From: Helicobacter heilmannii
Lineage (GTDB): Bacteria > Campylobacterota > Campylobacteria > Campylobacterales > Helicobacteraceae
Assembly (NCBI RefSeq): GCF_001283065.1
Contig: NZ_CDMK01000002.1
Location: 342,050-406,049, forward strand
Reading direction: 5' to 3'
DNA length: 64,000 nt
The position numbers were made by a program, and so were the translations under genes. The first letter of the stretch is position 1, and every line of letters starts with the position of its first letter. The notes under the pieces are model-generated. The model saw only the letters and a program-made list of their open reading frames with translations. It searched no databases and was not told where the DNA came from. Positions 9,140 to 18,084 of this stretch are shown here, one piece after another.

Positions 9140-9762
9140 TACACCGCCTCCATGCGCTGTTTAACAAGTGCCTTTGCCTCTTGCAGGTCCATGTTTTTAG
9201 GGATAAAAAAGGGGGAGAGCATGTAGTAATGGATCGTGGAAAAGGGCTTGGGTAATTGGAAACGATCCCAAGTGTTGAGTGAAAATGCGTTGCTAAAGAC
9301 CACACGGCACACCACCACCCCCGCCCCCGTCTTTTGTGCCAACGCCACCACCCCATCGGCGACACTGTGGCGTGGCCCCTTGGGGCCATCGGGGGTGATG
9401 CCAATATCTTCCCCGCCCTTTAGCCGTTTAATCGCCTCAAAAAGCGCGCCCACCCCGCCCTTTTTGCTAGAACCTCTAATGGCTTGAAAGCCAAAACACT
9501 CAAAGAGTTTAGCCGCCAGTCCGCCGTCAAAGTGTTGGCTGGCGATCACCGATAAATTTGCTTTAGGCTTGATGCGCAAGTAGGCAAAGGGCAACATCGC
9601 CATCTCGCCATGCCAACAGCTGGCGATGAAGGTTTGTTGGGGCAACTCCTCGGCTAAGTGGAAATGGTTTTTACAAGTCTTAAATAAAAAGCGTAAAACC
9701 CAGTAAAGCAAGACAGGTAAGGCGTGCAAAACAAAACCATTCCGTAAGCGTTTCAACAGCAC
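9139..9762 (-). CDS. DUF374 lysophospholipid acyltransferase-like protein
   Basis: A 207-residue membrane-associated protein of the DUF374 family, related to LPLAT acyltransferases. Family signatures: WHGEMAMLPF near 50, SQHFDGGL near 75 and RGSSKKGG....E....L..GEDIGITPDGPKGPRH at about 95-130. The N-terminal hydrophobic stretch (about 12-28) anchors it to the membrane. It probably acylates a lipid or lipid-A precursor, but the substrate is unproven. A GTG start follows miaB by a few bases on the same strand, matching H. pylori HP0270 after HP0269. Confidence 0.8.
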   Translation of the reverse strand: MLLKRLRNGFVLHALPVLLYWVLRFLFKTCKNHFHLAEELPQQTFIASCWHGEMAMLPFAYLRIKPKANLSVIASQHFDGGLAAKLFECFGFQAIRGSSKKGGVGALFEAIKRLKGGEDIGITPDGPKGPRHSVADGVVALAQKTGAGVVVCRVVFSNAFSLNTWDRFQLPKPFSTIHYYMLSPFFIPKNMDLQEAKALVKQRMEAV

Positions 9763-9765
9763 ACC

Positions 9766-11052
9766 CTAAGCGATCCTTCCCTTTAAACTCCCCTTGTGGT
9801 GCGCCACCACCTTAACTGCCACAAAATCCCCTACGCTAGCCCCGTCAGCCTCAAAGCTAAGGAGCCGCCCATTGCCGCTACGCCCCTGGGCCACGCCCTC
9901 GATGATTTTCTCGATCAAAACCTCGTGAGTATTGCCAAGCTCTGCCCTAGCCTTTTGCTCTAAAATCTCTTTATGGCGGCTTTGTAGCTGTTCTAAATGT
10001 GCGCTCGATTCCTCTTTAGGGACTTGATTCGTCCACGCATAAGAAGGTGTGAGCGGACGGGGAGAGTAAATAAAACTATAGAGCGTGTCAAAGCGCACCT
10101 GCTCTAAGATGTCTAGGGTGTCCTCAAAGTCTTTAGGCGTTTCACCAGGAAAGCCCACGATGATGTCCGTGCTGATGCCCACTTCAGGCACCAGGGCTTT
10201 TAAGCGCGCAATGCGATCTAAATACCACTCCCGGCTATACCCCCTTTTCATCGCCTTGAGTATAGCGTTTGAGCCACTTTGCAGGGGGATGTGGATGCTT
10301 TTACACACCTTGGGGTTTGTGGCAAAATGCTCCAAAAAGGCGTTATCCATATGCAAAGGGTGGGGCGATGTGAAGCGGATGCGCTTTAGACCCTCAATTT
10401 GGCTCAACTTCTCTAATAAAGTGGCGAAATTCACCTTTGGATGGTCGGCACTAAAGTGCGCGCCGTAGTTATTGACATTTTGCCCCAAGAGCAAAATCTC
10501 TTTAACCCCCGCCTGCGCTAATTTATCCGCCTCTTTTAAGAGCAAATCCATGGGAATAGAGATTTCTTTGCCCCTTGTGTGGGGGACAATACAATAGGTG
10601 CAATGCTTGTCGCACCCGATAGAAATGTTTAAAAGGGCTTTAATGCTGCTTGGGGCTTGGCTGGCAAACACATAAGTGCTGTCATCGTGGTCTAGATCTA
10701 TGGCAACTGCTCGATCTTGCGTGATGATTTGGCTGATTTTAGACACATTGCGCGCGCCCAAAACAAAGTTCACGCTCGGGGCTTTTTTAAGGATTTGTGC
10801 GCCCATGTGGCTAGCCGTGCAACCGCACACACCGATCTTGGCCCCCGGCTTTTTGATCTTGGCAAACTGCCCGATCTCGGAGAATAATTTTCTCTCGGGT
10901 TTCTCACGCACACTACAGGTGTTGATTAAAATCAAATCCGCCTCGCTAGGCTCGTTTGTTTGCGTGTAGCCCACCTTGCCAAGTTCGCCCACCATATGCG
11001 CGCTGTCGCGAGTATTCATCGCACAGCCCATCGTTTCAATGTAAAGTTTCAC
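9766..11052 (-). CDS. miaB: tRNA-2-methylthio-N6-isopentenyladenosine methylthiotransferase
   Basis: Radical-SAM methylthiotransferase that adds the 2-methylthio group at position 37 of tRNAs reading UNN codons. It has 428 residues, near the family norm. N-terminal domain: MGCAMNTRDS, NTCSVREK and GCTA supply the three auxiliary-cluster cysteines. Radical-SAM core: GCDKHCTYCIVPHTRG. A C-terminal TRAM domain ends near KGSLKGRIA. The second residue of the first motif (CAMN) differs slightly from the common CQMN. It lies between DUF374 and the HP0268-type gene, as in H. pylori. Confidence 0.93.
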   Translation of the reverse strand: MKLYIETMGCAMNTRDSAHMVGELGKVGYTQTNEPSEADLILINTCSVREKPERKLFSEIGQFAKIKKPGAKIGVCGCTASHMGAQILKKAPSVNFVLGARNVSKISQIITQDRAVAIDLDHDDSTYVFASQAPSSIKALLNISIGCDKHCTYCIVPHTRGKEISIPMDLLLKEADKLAQAGVKEILLLGQNVNNYGAHFSADHPKVNFATLLEKLSQIEGLKRIRFTSPHPLHMDNAFLEHFATNPKVCKSIHIPLQSGSNAILKAMKRGYSREWYLDRIARLKALVPEVGISTDIIVGFPGETPKDFEDTLDILEQVRFDTLYSFIYSPRPLTPSYAWTNQVPKEESSAHLEQLQSRHKEILEQKARAELGNTHEVLIEKIIEGVAQGRSGNGRLLSFEADGASVGDFVAVKVVAHHKGSLKGRIA

Positions 11053-11060
11053 AAACCGCC

Positions 11061-11303
11061 CTAAATGATATGCATTTGGTAGATGAAGTCCTTTTCATCC
11101 GAGCTCACCTGCACTTGCGACAAATGCACCCGACAATTCTTTTTTTCTAAAAACGCCACCGCCGCTAGCATGTCCTTGTGGGGGTTGGTGGGGGCGAAGT
11201 AGAAGATGTGCTCGTTTTTGAGATGTTTTTGGTGCAACTCTTCCAAACTCAAGCTAGGGGTTTTGCTCTGTTTGCGATCCATTTTCGCTAAACGCAGTTC
11301 CAT
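11061..11303 (-). CDS. small Smr-like nuclease, HP0268 type
   Basis: An 80-residue protein located immediately upstream of miaB, exactly where H. pylori has HP0268. From memory, HP0268 was reported to have a small-MutS-related fold with DNA-nicking and RNase activity. Visible features are a basic N-terminus (MELRLAKMDRKQSK), a central AFLEKKNCRVHLSQVQVSSDEKD strand region and no membrane segment. The function here is by homology and position. The nine-base gap to miaB suggests cotranscription. Confidence 0.72.
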   Translation of the reverse strand: MELRLAKMDRKQSKTPSLSLEELHQKHLKNEHIFYFAPTNPHKDMLAAVAFLEKKNCRVHLSQVQVSSDEKDFIYQMHII

Positions 11304-11337
11304 TAAGACCTCCCGTCAAATAACCCTAGAGTCTAGC

Positions 11338-12582
11338 CTACATTGCCTTAAAACCCCTTTTAGAGCCACACACCCACTCCCCGCCAATGTATAGACTCTG
11401 CACCTGCCTTGCCTGCAAGAGCCAGTGCAACACCCCTTGTAAATTGGGCTGAGCGTGAAAGCCAAATAGGGCAAAATCCGCCAAGAAGCCCGTCTGCAAA
11501 CTCCCTCCATGAAGCCCCAAAGCGTGGCTGGCGTGCAAAGTCGCCCCGAGCAAAATTTGGGGCAAGGCCTCTAAAAGCGGAACATTTAAGGCAAAAAGAG
11601 CGGTGCGCAATTCCTCTAAAAATAAAGTGTTGGCATTGGAGCTTGCGCCATCTGTGGCTAGGGCGGCCTTTATGCCCGCCTTTTTTATCTGTTTGAAGTC
11701 TAAAAGCGTGCCGCTCAACAAGCGATTCGAGCGGGGGCAAGAAATGAGCGTGGGATAGGCGATCTCTTTAGCGTGCTGTAAATGCGCTCTTGTGGCAAAC
11801 AGGGCGTGCACTAAAAGCAAATTTTGCCCCTTAAACAAGTCTAAAAACTCTAAAGGGCTTTCATAGTGCGGGGCACTTAGCCCGTGTTTGGCGTAAAAGT
11901 CCTTGAAATACCCCCCCCGTCCCTCTAAAAAGTCCAGCTCAGCCCGCGATTCTAAAAAATGCGCTGAGATGACAGGGCTTTGGTAGGTGTCTAGCACTTT
12001 CTTAGCCAAATCTTTATGCACGGAATAGGGGGCGTGGATGGCAATGGCGGGGGTGAATTTAGGGCTTTGGCACTCGAGACTTAAAGCGTGGCGTTTACTA
12101 AACGCCTCAAAAGCGGGGGCAATGTCGGCGTTTGCCCCGATGAGCTCGTCAAAGAACACCACCCTTAAGGGGCTATCCTTCAAAACAGAGCGATCCAAAC
12201 CATAACTGCTGATCGCCCCCACACTCCCCACGCCCTGCATGAGCTGCTCGCTTACCGCCCTTTGCATGGGTGTGGCGGCCTTTTTGAGCACTTGGCTTCT
12301 GTTGGACATGACCGAGCTAAGCCACCCCTCAAAGCTCCCATAGCTAAAGTTGTGCTTTTGTGCTGCAAATTCAAAGTGGATGTGCGGATTGGCTAAAGCG
12401 GGCATTAAAAGGGCGTTTTTATGAAACTGCGCTTTGGCACTTGGGTGTTTGGCGCAAAGTTTCGCATAATCGCCCACTTCTAAAATGCGCTCTCCCTCAA
12501 ACAACACCCCCCCGTGAGGCACAATGTCAAAGCTAGGGTTACACAAAAGCGCACACCTTGCCCCCAAAATTTTAAGCCCCAT
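11338..12582 (-). CDS. amidohydrolase, probable 6-aminodeoxyfutalosine deaminase (menaquinone pathway)
   Basis: Zinc amidohydrolase of the chlorohydrolase/deaminase family (COG0402). Metal and catalytic signatures are present: NPHIHFE (HxH), the following APYSVH and SAHFLES histidines, and the aspartate in LATDGASSNAN. Helicobacter makes menaquinone by the futalosine route, and relatives of HP0267 deaminate 6-aminodeoxyfutalosine; that assignment is by homology. I start it at the ATG at 12582, which has AAGGAGAGGAG upstream and overlaps the previous stop by 11 bases. A longer frame from 12618 is not supported. The gene contains an in-frame G8 run near 11927. Confidence 0.78.
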   Translation of the reverse strand: MGLKILGARCALLCNPSFDIVPHGGVLFEGERILEVGDYAKLCAKHPSAKAQFHKNALLMPALANPHIHFEFAAQKHNFSYGSFEGWLSSVMSNRSQVLKKAATPMQRAVSEQLMQGVGSVGAISSYGLDRSVLKDSPLRVVFFDELIGANADIAPAFEAFSKRHALSLECQSPKFTPAIAIHAPYSVHKDLAKKVLDTYQSPVISAHFLESRAELDFLEGRGGYFKDFYAKHGLSAPHYESPLEFLDLFKGQNLLLVHALFATRAHLQHAKEIAYPTLISCPRSNRLLSGTLLDFKQIKKAGIKAALATDGASSNANTLFLEELRTALFALNVPLLEALPQILLGATLHASHALGLHGGSLQTGFLADFALFGFHAQPNLQGVLHWLLQARQVQSLYIGGEWVCGSKRGFKAM

Positions 12583-13819
12583 AGACGATCTCCTCTCCTT
12601 GCAACACCAAGCGCACAACCCCCTTTAAACCCTCTTTATAATAGGGGCTATGCGGGTTTTGCACCACATTCTCCCCCTCAAGGTCCACAAGCATTAAACG
12701 GGCTTCTTTGCCCTCTTGCACCATCCCGCAATTTAAGCGTAAGAATTTAGCCGGCGTGCTCGCCATAAGTTCCACCAGTCTTTCTAGGCTCACCAAACCC
12801 GTTTGGACTAAATGAGTGTAGGCAAGGCTAAAGCTATCTTCAATGCAGTGCACGCCAAAGGGGGCTTCTTCAAAGATGTCCTGGGCTTTGGGGGGGCGGG
12901 TGTAGTGCAAGCTGGTGAGCATATCAATGTGCCCCTCTTTAAGGGCTTTATGTAGGGCTTTTTGCTTTTCCTTGCTTTGCAGGGGGGGCAGGATTTTAAA
13001 GCGGGGCTCGTAGGTTTGATACACACTCTCGGTGAGGATGAGGTGGTGTAGAGGGGTTTGCACGAATAGGGGCGCGCCTAGGGATTTTAAGCTTGTGGCA
13101 ATGTTTAAAGCGTCGATCTCCACCACGCTATCTAACATGGTGTCTATTTGGGTGTGCAGTGCCATGCTGGCGTACTTACCCACCTCTTTAATTTGGATGA
13201 GCGGGCTCACACTGGGTAGCCCGAGTTTGTAGGCTAAAAGTGTGCTGTCTGCGATGCCTAGAGTGGGGCGCCCCTCATAGCCTCTAACCCCACACACAAG
13301 GGGTAGGTTAAGCATTTTGGCGTAATCTAAGGCGGGCAAGAGCTTTTGCCCCTCTAGGTTGTAGATGTAAAGGCAAGCAGGACTGGTTAAATTGCTTGCA
13401 ATCTTGGATAAATTTTGCAGGCGTTGTTGGGCGTTTAAAGGGTGCAAACAGATAGGATCTTTGGCCTTTTGTGCCTCTTTGACGGTGGTGTTCTCTAGCA
13501 TGTCCTCCGCCTCCTTAAAGTCCAAAGGCTGCATTTCTGGCTCATGCAAAGAGTAAAGAGGCTCTAAATCAATCCCCATGAGCGTGCCCACCCCCCCTTT
13601 AAAGGCTTGGGCTTTGAGCGTGGTGTAGGTGGCGGCCTGCAAATTGTGTAAAAACACGCCCAAATCCACAAGGCTAGGCAGCAGTGTGAGCCCCTTGCCA
13701 TCTAAGACCTTTTCGCCCTCTGTGGCGGATAAAGATGGGCTAATTTCTGTGATGTGCTCGCCCACAATGCGGACATTTGCGCCCGCACCGCCCATTAATT
13801 TGACATTTTCTAGTAACAA
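12572..13819 (-). CDS. dihydroorotase-like protein lacking metal ligands (pseudo-dihydroorotase)
   Basis: A 415-residue member of the dihydroorotase family. The barrel-opening motif D-x-H-V-H reads VDLGVFLHN here: both histidines that bind the first zinc are replaced (G54, F56). Later conserved regions (VRGYEGRP near 195, DMLTSLHYTRPP near 310) are recognisable but also altered. I infer it cannot hydrolyse dihydroorotate. In some bacteria such inactive paralogues act as structural partners of aspartate transcarbamoylase. The true pyrC is presumably elsewhere. It is followed by the deaminase gene with an 11-base overlap. It corresponds to H. pylori HP0266. Confidence 0.78.
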   Translation of the reverse strand: MLLENVKLMGGAGANVRIVGEHITEISPSLSATEGEKVLDGKGLTLLPSLVDLGVFLHNLQAATYTTLKAQAFKGGVGTLMGIDLEPLYSLHEPEMQPLDFKEAEDMLENTTVKEAQKAKDPICLHPLNAQQRLQNLSKIASNLTSPACLYIYNLEGQKLLPALDYAKMLNLPLVCGVRGYEGRPTLGIADSTLLAYKLGLPSVSPLIQIKEVGKYASMALHTQIDTMLDSVVEIDALNIATSLKSLGAPLFVQTPLHHLILTESVYQTYEPRFKILPPLQSKEKQKALHKALKEGHIDMLTSLHYTRPPKAQDIFEEAPFGVHCIEDSFSLAYTHLVQTGLVSLERLVELMASTPAKFLRLNCGMVQEGKEARLMLVDLEGENVVQNPHSPYYKEGLKGVVRLVLQGEEIVYGA

Positions 13820-13829
13820 AAGACCTCCT

Positions 13830-14561
13830 TCAAAGTTGCAGTAAGAATTCTCCCAAGCGATCCATTTGCCCGCTTAAAATGAGCACCCCCATGCCCACCA
13901 AGAGCAGACCCGAGAAAATCTCCACCGCCCGGCTATGCGCCCGCATTTTTTTAAGCACCCCCCACACTTGATTAAGCAACAACGCCACCGCCAAAAAGGG
14001 CAGGCCAAAACCTAGCACAAACACGCCCAAAAGTGCCATGCCATAGGCGTGCTCTGCCCCACTAAGAAGCACAATGCTGGTGAAAATCGGGCCGATGCAA
14101 GGAGTCCACCCTAAAGCAAAACTCACCCCCAAGATGAAGGGGATGAGGCTGTTTAAAAAAGGGTTTTGAAACTCTAGGCGCACCTCTAGGGTTTTGCTTT
14201 TGTAGAGCCACTTGATGGGCAAAATCCCCAAGAAATGTAGGCCAAAGACCACCACCACAACGCCCGCCACCACCCTAACCCAAGGGGCGTTTAAATAAGC
14301 ATGCATGATCCTTGCCATAGACACCCCGATGAGCCAAAAGACCAAACCAAAGCCCAGCACAAACAAGCCCGCCTTAGCCAAAACCGCCAAGCGCGGGGCA
14401 TTGCCCGCCTTTAGTTCCTCTAAAGAAGTTTGCGAGATGTAGGACAAGTAGGCGGGGATTAAAGGCAAAACGCAGGGGCTTAAAAACGCCAAAATACCCG
14501 CCAAAAACGAAGCAATCAAGGGCGTGTGGTTAAAAAGCGTTAAAAGATTGTCCTCGAGCAT
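13830..14561 (-). CDS. ccdA: cytochrome c biogenesis / thiol transport protein CcdA
   Basis: A 243-residue six-helix inner-membrane protein of the DsbD/CcdA transmembrane family. Both redox cysteines are present in the expected context: FLSPCVLPLIPAYLSYISQ in helix 1 and GWTPCIGPIF in helix 4. It moves electrons from cytoplasmic thioredoxin to periplasmic thiols, mainly to keep apocytochrome c haem motifs reduced. It heads the minus-strand run down to about 4.7 kb and is divergent from the DEAD-box helicase gene. It corresponds to H. pylori HP0265. Confidence 0.92.
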   Translation of the reverse strand: MLEDNLLTLFNHTPLIASFLAGILAFLSPCVLPLIPAYLSYISQTSLEELKAGNAPRLAVLAKAGLFVLGFGLVFWLIGVSMARIMHAYLNAPWVRVVAGVVVVVFGLHFLGILPIKWLYKSKTLEVRLEFQNPFLNSLIPFILGVSFALGWTPCIGPIFTSIVLLSGAEHAYGMALLGVFVLGFGLPFLAVALLLNQVWGVLKKMRAHSRAVEIFSGLLLVGMGVLILSGQMDRLGEFLLQL

Positions 14562-14586
14562 CTATACTATCCTAAGGGTTTTTTGC

Positions 14587-14608
14587 TATAATACCACGCA
14601 ATTATAAT
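14587..14608 (+). promoter_or_regulatory. tandem -10 elements upstream of the DEAD-box helicase gene
   Basis: Two perfect TATAAT hexamers, at 14587-14592 and 14603-14608, lie 38-60 bases before the helicase ATG. Helicobacter housekeeping promoters rely on the -10 with a weak -35, so either could be used. Confidence 0.6.
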
Positions 14609-14645
14609 ACACCTAGCGTTTAGATTTAAGGACATTAAGCCACCG

Positions 14646-16043
14646 ATGCAAGCCCCCGTTGAAGAAAACACCCAGCCCACGAAGTCTTTTAAAGATTTGG
14701 GCTTAAACTCCAAGATTTTAAAATCTATCGCCGAAGTGGGCTTCACCCAGCCTAGCCCCATACAAGAAAAGGCGATCCCTTTAGTGCTCGCAGGCAAGGA
14801 TGTGATCGCCCAAGCCCAGACCGGCACGGGCAAAACTGCCGCCTTCGCCTTGCCCATTATCCAAAACTTGCAAAACAACAAGAGCGTGGAAGCCCTAGTC
14901 ATCACACCCACTAGAGAGCTGGCCATGCAAGTGAGCGATGAGATTTTTAAACTCGGCAAAAGCTCACGCACCCGCACGATATGCGTTTATGGGGGGCAGA
15001 GCATCCGCAAACAATGCGAGCTACTAGAGCGCAACCCGCAGGTGATGATCGCCACCCCGGGCAGGCTCTTAGATCACCTAAAAAACAAACGCTTAAAACG
15101 CTTTGCACCCAAAGTCGTGGTCTTGGATGAAAGCGATGAAATGCTTGACATGGGCTTTTTGGATGACATTGAAGAGATTTTTGACTATTTGCCCGAAAAT
15201 GCGCAGATTCTCTTGTTTTCTGCCACCATGCCCCCGCCCATTAAAGAGTTGGCGAATAAAATCTTGCAAAACCCCGTGTCCGTCCACATTGCCCCCACGC
15301 ATGTAACCAACGCCGACATTGCGCAACGCTTTTATGTGATCAATGAACATGAGCGCAACGAAGCGATCATGCGCTTGTTGGATAAAGAAACCCCCAGCAA
15401 AAGCATCATTTTTATGCGGATGAAAAGAGAAGTGGATGAATTGCACCAATTTTTGAGTGCCAAGGGCTATAAGACCACACCCCTACACGGCGACATGGAA
15501 CAAAGGGCGAGGCAGACCTCCATTAAGGCCTTTAAATCCAAACAAGCGGATGTCTTGATCGCCACCGATGTGGCGAGTCGGGGGCTAGACATCAGTGATG
15601 TGAGCCATGTCTTTAACTACCACTTACCCATAAACACCGAAAGCTATATCCACCGCATCGGGCGCACGGGGCGGGCGGGCAAAAAGGGCGTGGCGATCAC
15701 ACTTGTAACCCCCTTAGAGTATAAAGAATTGCAACGCATGCAAAAGGACATCGGCGCGTCTTTAGAGCTTTACGAAATCCCACACATGGATGAGGATCGC
15801 TTGGTCAAAGCCCTTTCAAAGGTGGAAGTGGACGCTGAGGTCGTGAGCTTATACGAGCAACTGACCGAGCAGTTTGAACCCTCTCAGTTGGTGCTAAAGC
15901 TCCTAAGTCTACAATTTAAGAGCCATAAGGTAGATTTAGACCATATTTTTACAGAGTCAAAGCCAAGCGAGTCTAAAAAACCCCCAAGAAGTTCAAGACC
16001 TCGCAAAAATGGGCGTTTTAAGGATTCCAGACGCAAGTATTAA
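14646..16043 (+). CDS. DEAD-box ATP-dependent RNA helicase (RhpA-like)
   Basis: ATP-dependent RNA helicase of 465 residues. Motifs in order: Q motif (FTQPSPIQEKAIP), motif I AQTGTGKTA, Ia PTRELAMQ, Ib TPGRLLD, motif II DESD (alanine of DEAD replaced by serine), motif III SAT, then the C-terminal RecA domain with ATDVASRGLDI and HRIGRTGRAG. A basic tail (about 440-465) may bind RNA. The H. pylori counterpart (HP0247) works with RNase J in RNA decay and cold growth. It is followed by ilvE and the SPFH gene on the same strand. Confidence 0.93.
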   Translation: MQAPVEENTQPTKSFKDLGLNSKILKSIAEVGFTQPSPIQEKAIPLVLAGKDVIAQAQTGTGKTAAFALPIIQNLQNNKSVEALVITPTRELAMQVSDEIFKLGKSSRTRTICVYGGQSIRKQCELLERNPQVMIATPGRLLDHLKNKRLKRFAPKVVVLDESDEMLDMGFLDDIEEIFDYLPENAQILLFSATMPPPIKELANKILQNPVSVHIAPTHVTNADIAQRFYVINEHERNEAIMRLLDKETPSKSIIFMRMKREVDELHQFLSAKGYKTTPLHGDMEQRARQTSIKAFKSKQADVLIATDVASRGLDISDVSHVFNYHLPINTESYIHRIGRTGRAGKKGVAITLVTPLEYKELQRMQKDIGASLELYEIPHMDEDRLVKALSKVEVDAEVVSLYEQLTEQFEPSQLVLKLLSLQFKSHKVDLDHIFTESKPSESKKPPRSSRPRKNGRFKDSRRKY

Positions 16044-16068
16044 GAAAATAGAAAAATAGGAAAACATC

Positions 16069-16974
16069 ATGAACCACCCTTTTATTTGGCAAGATGGCAA
16101 GCTTGTCCCCTTTGAAAAAGCCACCATCCATGTTCTCAGTTATAGTCTGCACTACGCTAATTTGGTGTTTGAAGGCATCCGCGCCTATAAGGGCAAGGAC
16201 GGCTTGTTTGTGTTCCGTTTGCACGATCACATGCAACGGCTTTTGGATTCGTGTAAGGCGGTGGGGCTAAAAACCCCCTACTCCATAGAAGAGCTAAACC
16301 ACGCCACACTAGAAACCTTGCGGGCGAATAAGTGCGATGCCAACACCTACATCCGCCCCTTTGTGTTCATGGGGCTTGGCACACTTGGCATTTGTGCGAG
16401 CAACCCCCCCATCCACACCGCCATTGCCACCGTAACTTGGAAAGACAACCAACACGAGGGCATTAAGGTCAAAACCAGCTCTTATAGAAAGCCCAGCGTG
16501 CAATCCACGATGAATAAAGCCAAAGCCAGCTCCAACTACCTAAACTCCCAACTCTCTAAGCAAGAAGCCTTAGATTGCGGTTGCGATGAGGGCTTGCTGC
16601 TTGATGTCAATGGCTTTGTGGCGGAGGGTTCGGCTGAAAGCTTTTTTATGGTGAAAAAAGACAAACTCATTGTCCCCCCCCTAGATTATTCGCTCGATTC
16701 AATCACCCGCCAAACCATCATTGAGCTCGCCGAGCACTTAAACATCCCCATGGTGCACCGCCATGTGGTGCGTGAGGAAATTTACAGCGCCCAAGAAGCC
16801 TTCTTTGTGGGCACGGGTATGGAGATTTTACCCATCAAGTCTTTAGATTTTAGACCTATCGGCATGGATAAAAAACCCATCACCAAAGCTCTATTTGACA
16901 CCTACATGAAGCTTGTTAAAGGCGAAACCGCCGGTGATTTAGAAAAATTTGCGCATTATGTCGTTCGGGTCTAA
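16069..16974 (+). CDS. ilvE: branched-chain amino acid aminotransferase
   Basis: Class IV PLP aminotransferase, 301 residues, interconverting Leu/Ile/Val and their keto acids with glutamate. Signatures: LHYANLVFEGIRAY near 25, the lysine in NKAKASSNYLNSQLSKQEA, GFVAEGSAESFF near 185 and the late phosphate-binding GTGMEILPI. It sits between the helicase and the SPFH gene, which are adjacent in H. pylori, so ilvE looks inserted or relocated. The gene carries a C7 and a C8 run in frame (16384-16390 and 16674-16681). Together with IlvC at 44.7 kb, part of branched-chain synthesis is present. Confidence 0.92.
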   Translation: MNHPFIWQDGKLVPFEKATIHVLSYSLHYANLVFEGIRAYKGKDGLFVFRLHDHMQRLLDSCKAVGLKTPYSIEELNHATLETLRANKCDANTYIRPFVFMGLGTLGICASNPPIHTAIATVTWKDNQHEGIKVKTSSYRKPSVQSTMNKAKASSNYLNSQLSKQEALDCGCDEGLLLDVNGFVAEGSAESFFMVKKDKLIVPPLDYSLDSITRQTIIELAEHLNIPMVHRHVVREEIYSAQEAFFVGTGMEILPIKSLDFRPIGMDKKPITKALFDTYMKLVKGETAGDLEKFAHYVVRV

Positions 16975-16983
16975 AGGAAGTGT

Positions 16984-18084
16984 ATGCCCATTGATCTCAA
17001 CGAGCATCTAAAGCGTAAGCAGAGTCCTAACTCTGACAACAATACCCCCAATAATTCTAACAACACCCCCAAGAGCCCCAAACCCCCAACTCTGCCCTCT
17101 AATTTCTTGCAATCCAAGCGATTCACAACTTTAATCATTGCGATTGTTGTGTGTGCCCTGCTCTTTTTGGCAAAGCCCTTCATGGTGATCCAATCGGGTG
17201 AGATCGGCATTAAGGTTACGGCGGGGCGTTATGACCCCATCCCCTTGCAGCCTGGGATACACTTCTTCATCCCTTTGGTGCAAGATATTTTAGTTATAGA
17301 CACCCGTGTGCGTACGATCAATTTCTCACGCACCGAGGACATGGGGATTGTGGGTAAAAATCAGGGGATTTTTAGAAACGATGCGATCAATGTGATGGAC
17401 TCACGGGGGCTTACGGTCTCCATTGAGCTCACTGTGCAATACCGTCTCAACGCCCAAACCACGCCCCAAACGATCGCCACCTATGGTCTTAGTTGGGAGC
17501 AAAAGATCATCAACCCTGTGGTGCGTGATGTCGTGCGCTCTGTGGTGGGACGCTATCCAGCCGAGGACTTGCCTATCAAGCGCAACGAAATCGCTGCTCT
17601 CATCAACACAGACATTAATAAGGAGGTGTCTAAACTGCCCAATTCTCCTGTGCAATTAAGTTCTATCCAGCTAAGAGAAATTGTCTTGCCTACCAAGATC
17701 AAAGAGCAGATCGAGAAGGTGCAGATCGCCCGCCAAGAATCCGAGCGGGTGAAATACGAGGTGGAAAAGGCCAAACAAGAGGCCCAAAAAGCAGCGGCTC
17801 TAGCTAAAGGTGAGGCGGATGCCAATCGTATTAAAGCTCAGGGCGTGGCGGATGCGATCGTGATCGAGGCCAAGGCCAAATCTGCGGCCAACACCAGCAT
17901 CGCACAGAGTTTGAGCGAAAAGCTTTTGAGTTTGCGCCAAATTGAAACCCAGGGGCAGTTTAACGAGGCACTGAAAGTGAATAAAAACGCCCAAATCTTT
18001 TTGGTCCCCGGCGGTACCGTGCCCAACATTTGGCTAGACACCAAGAGCCACCAAAAGGCAACAGCCACCACGCACAATAAATGA
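16984..18084 (+). CDS. SPFH/prohibitin-family membrane protein
   Basis: A 366-residue stomatin/prohibitin/HflK-type protein. The N-terminus (1-40) is proline- and asparagine-rich and cytoplasmic. One membrane helix at about 45-65 (FTTLIIAIVVCALLFLAKPF) is followed by the SPFH domain (VIQSGEIGIKVTAGRYD to about 240), then a long charged coiled coil (about 240-300, E/K/A rich with KAEADANRIKAQG). These proteins form membrane rings and regulate proteases. It corresponds to H. pylori HP0248. It overlaps the next gene by ATGA. Confidence 0.88.
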   Translation: MPIDLNEHLKRKQSPNSDNNTPNNSNNTPKSPKPPTLPSNFLQSKRFTTLIIAIVVCALLFLAKPFMVIQSGEIGIKVTAGRYDPIPLQPGIHFFIPLVQDILVIDTRVRTINFSRTEDMGIVGKNQGIFRNDAINVMDSRGLTVSIELTVQYRLNAQTTPQTIATYGLSWEQKIINPVVRDVVRSVVGRYPAEDLPIKRNEIAALINTDINKEVSKLPNSPVQLSSIQLREIVLPTKIKEQIEKVQIARQESERVKYEVEKAKQEAQKAAALAKGEADANRIKAQGVADAIVIEAKAKSAANTSIAQSLSEKLLSLRQIETQGQFNEALKVNKNAQIFLVPGGTVPNIWLDTKSHQKATATTHNK

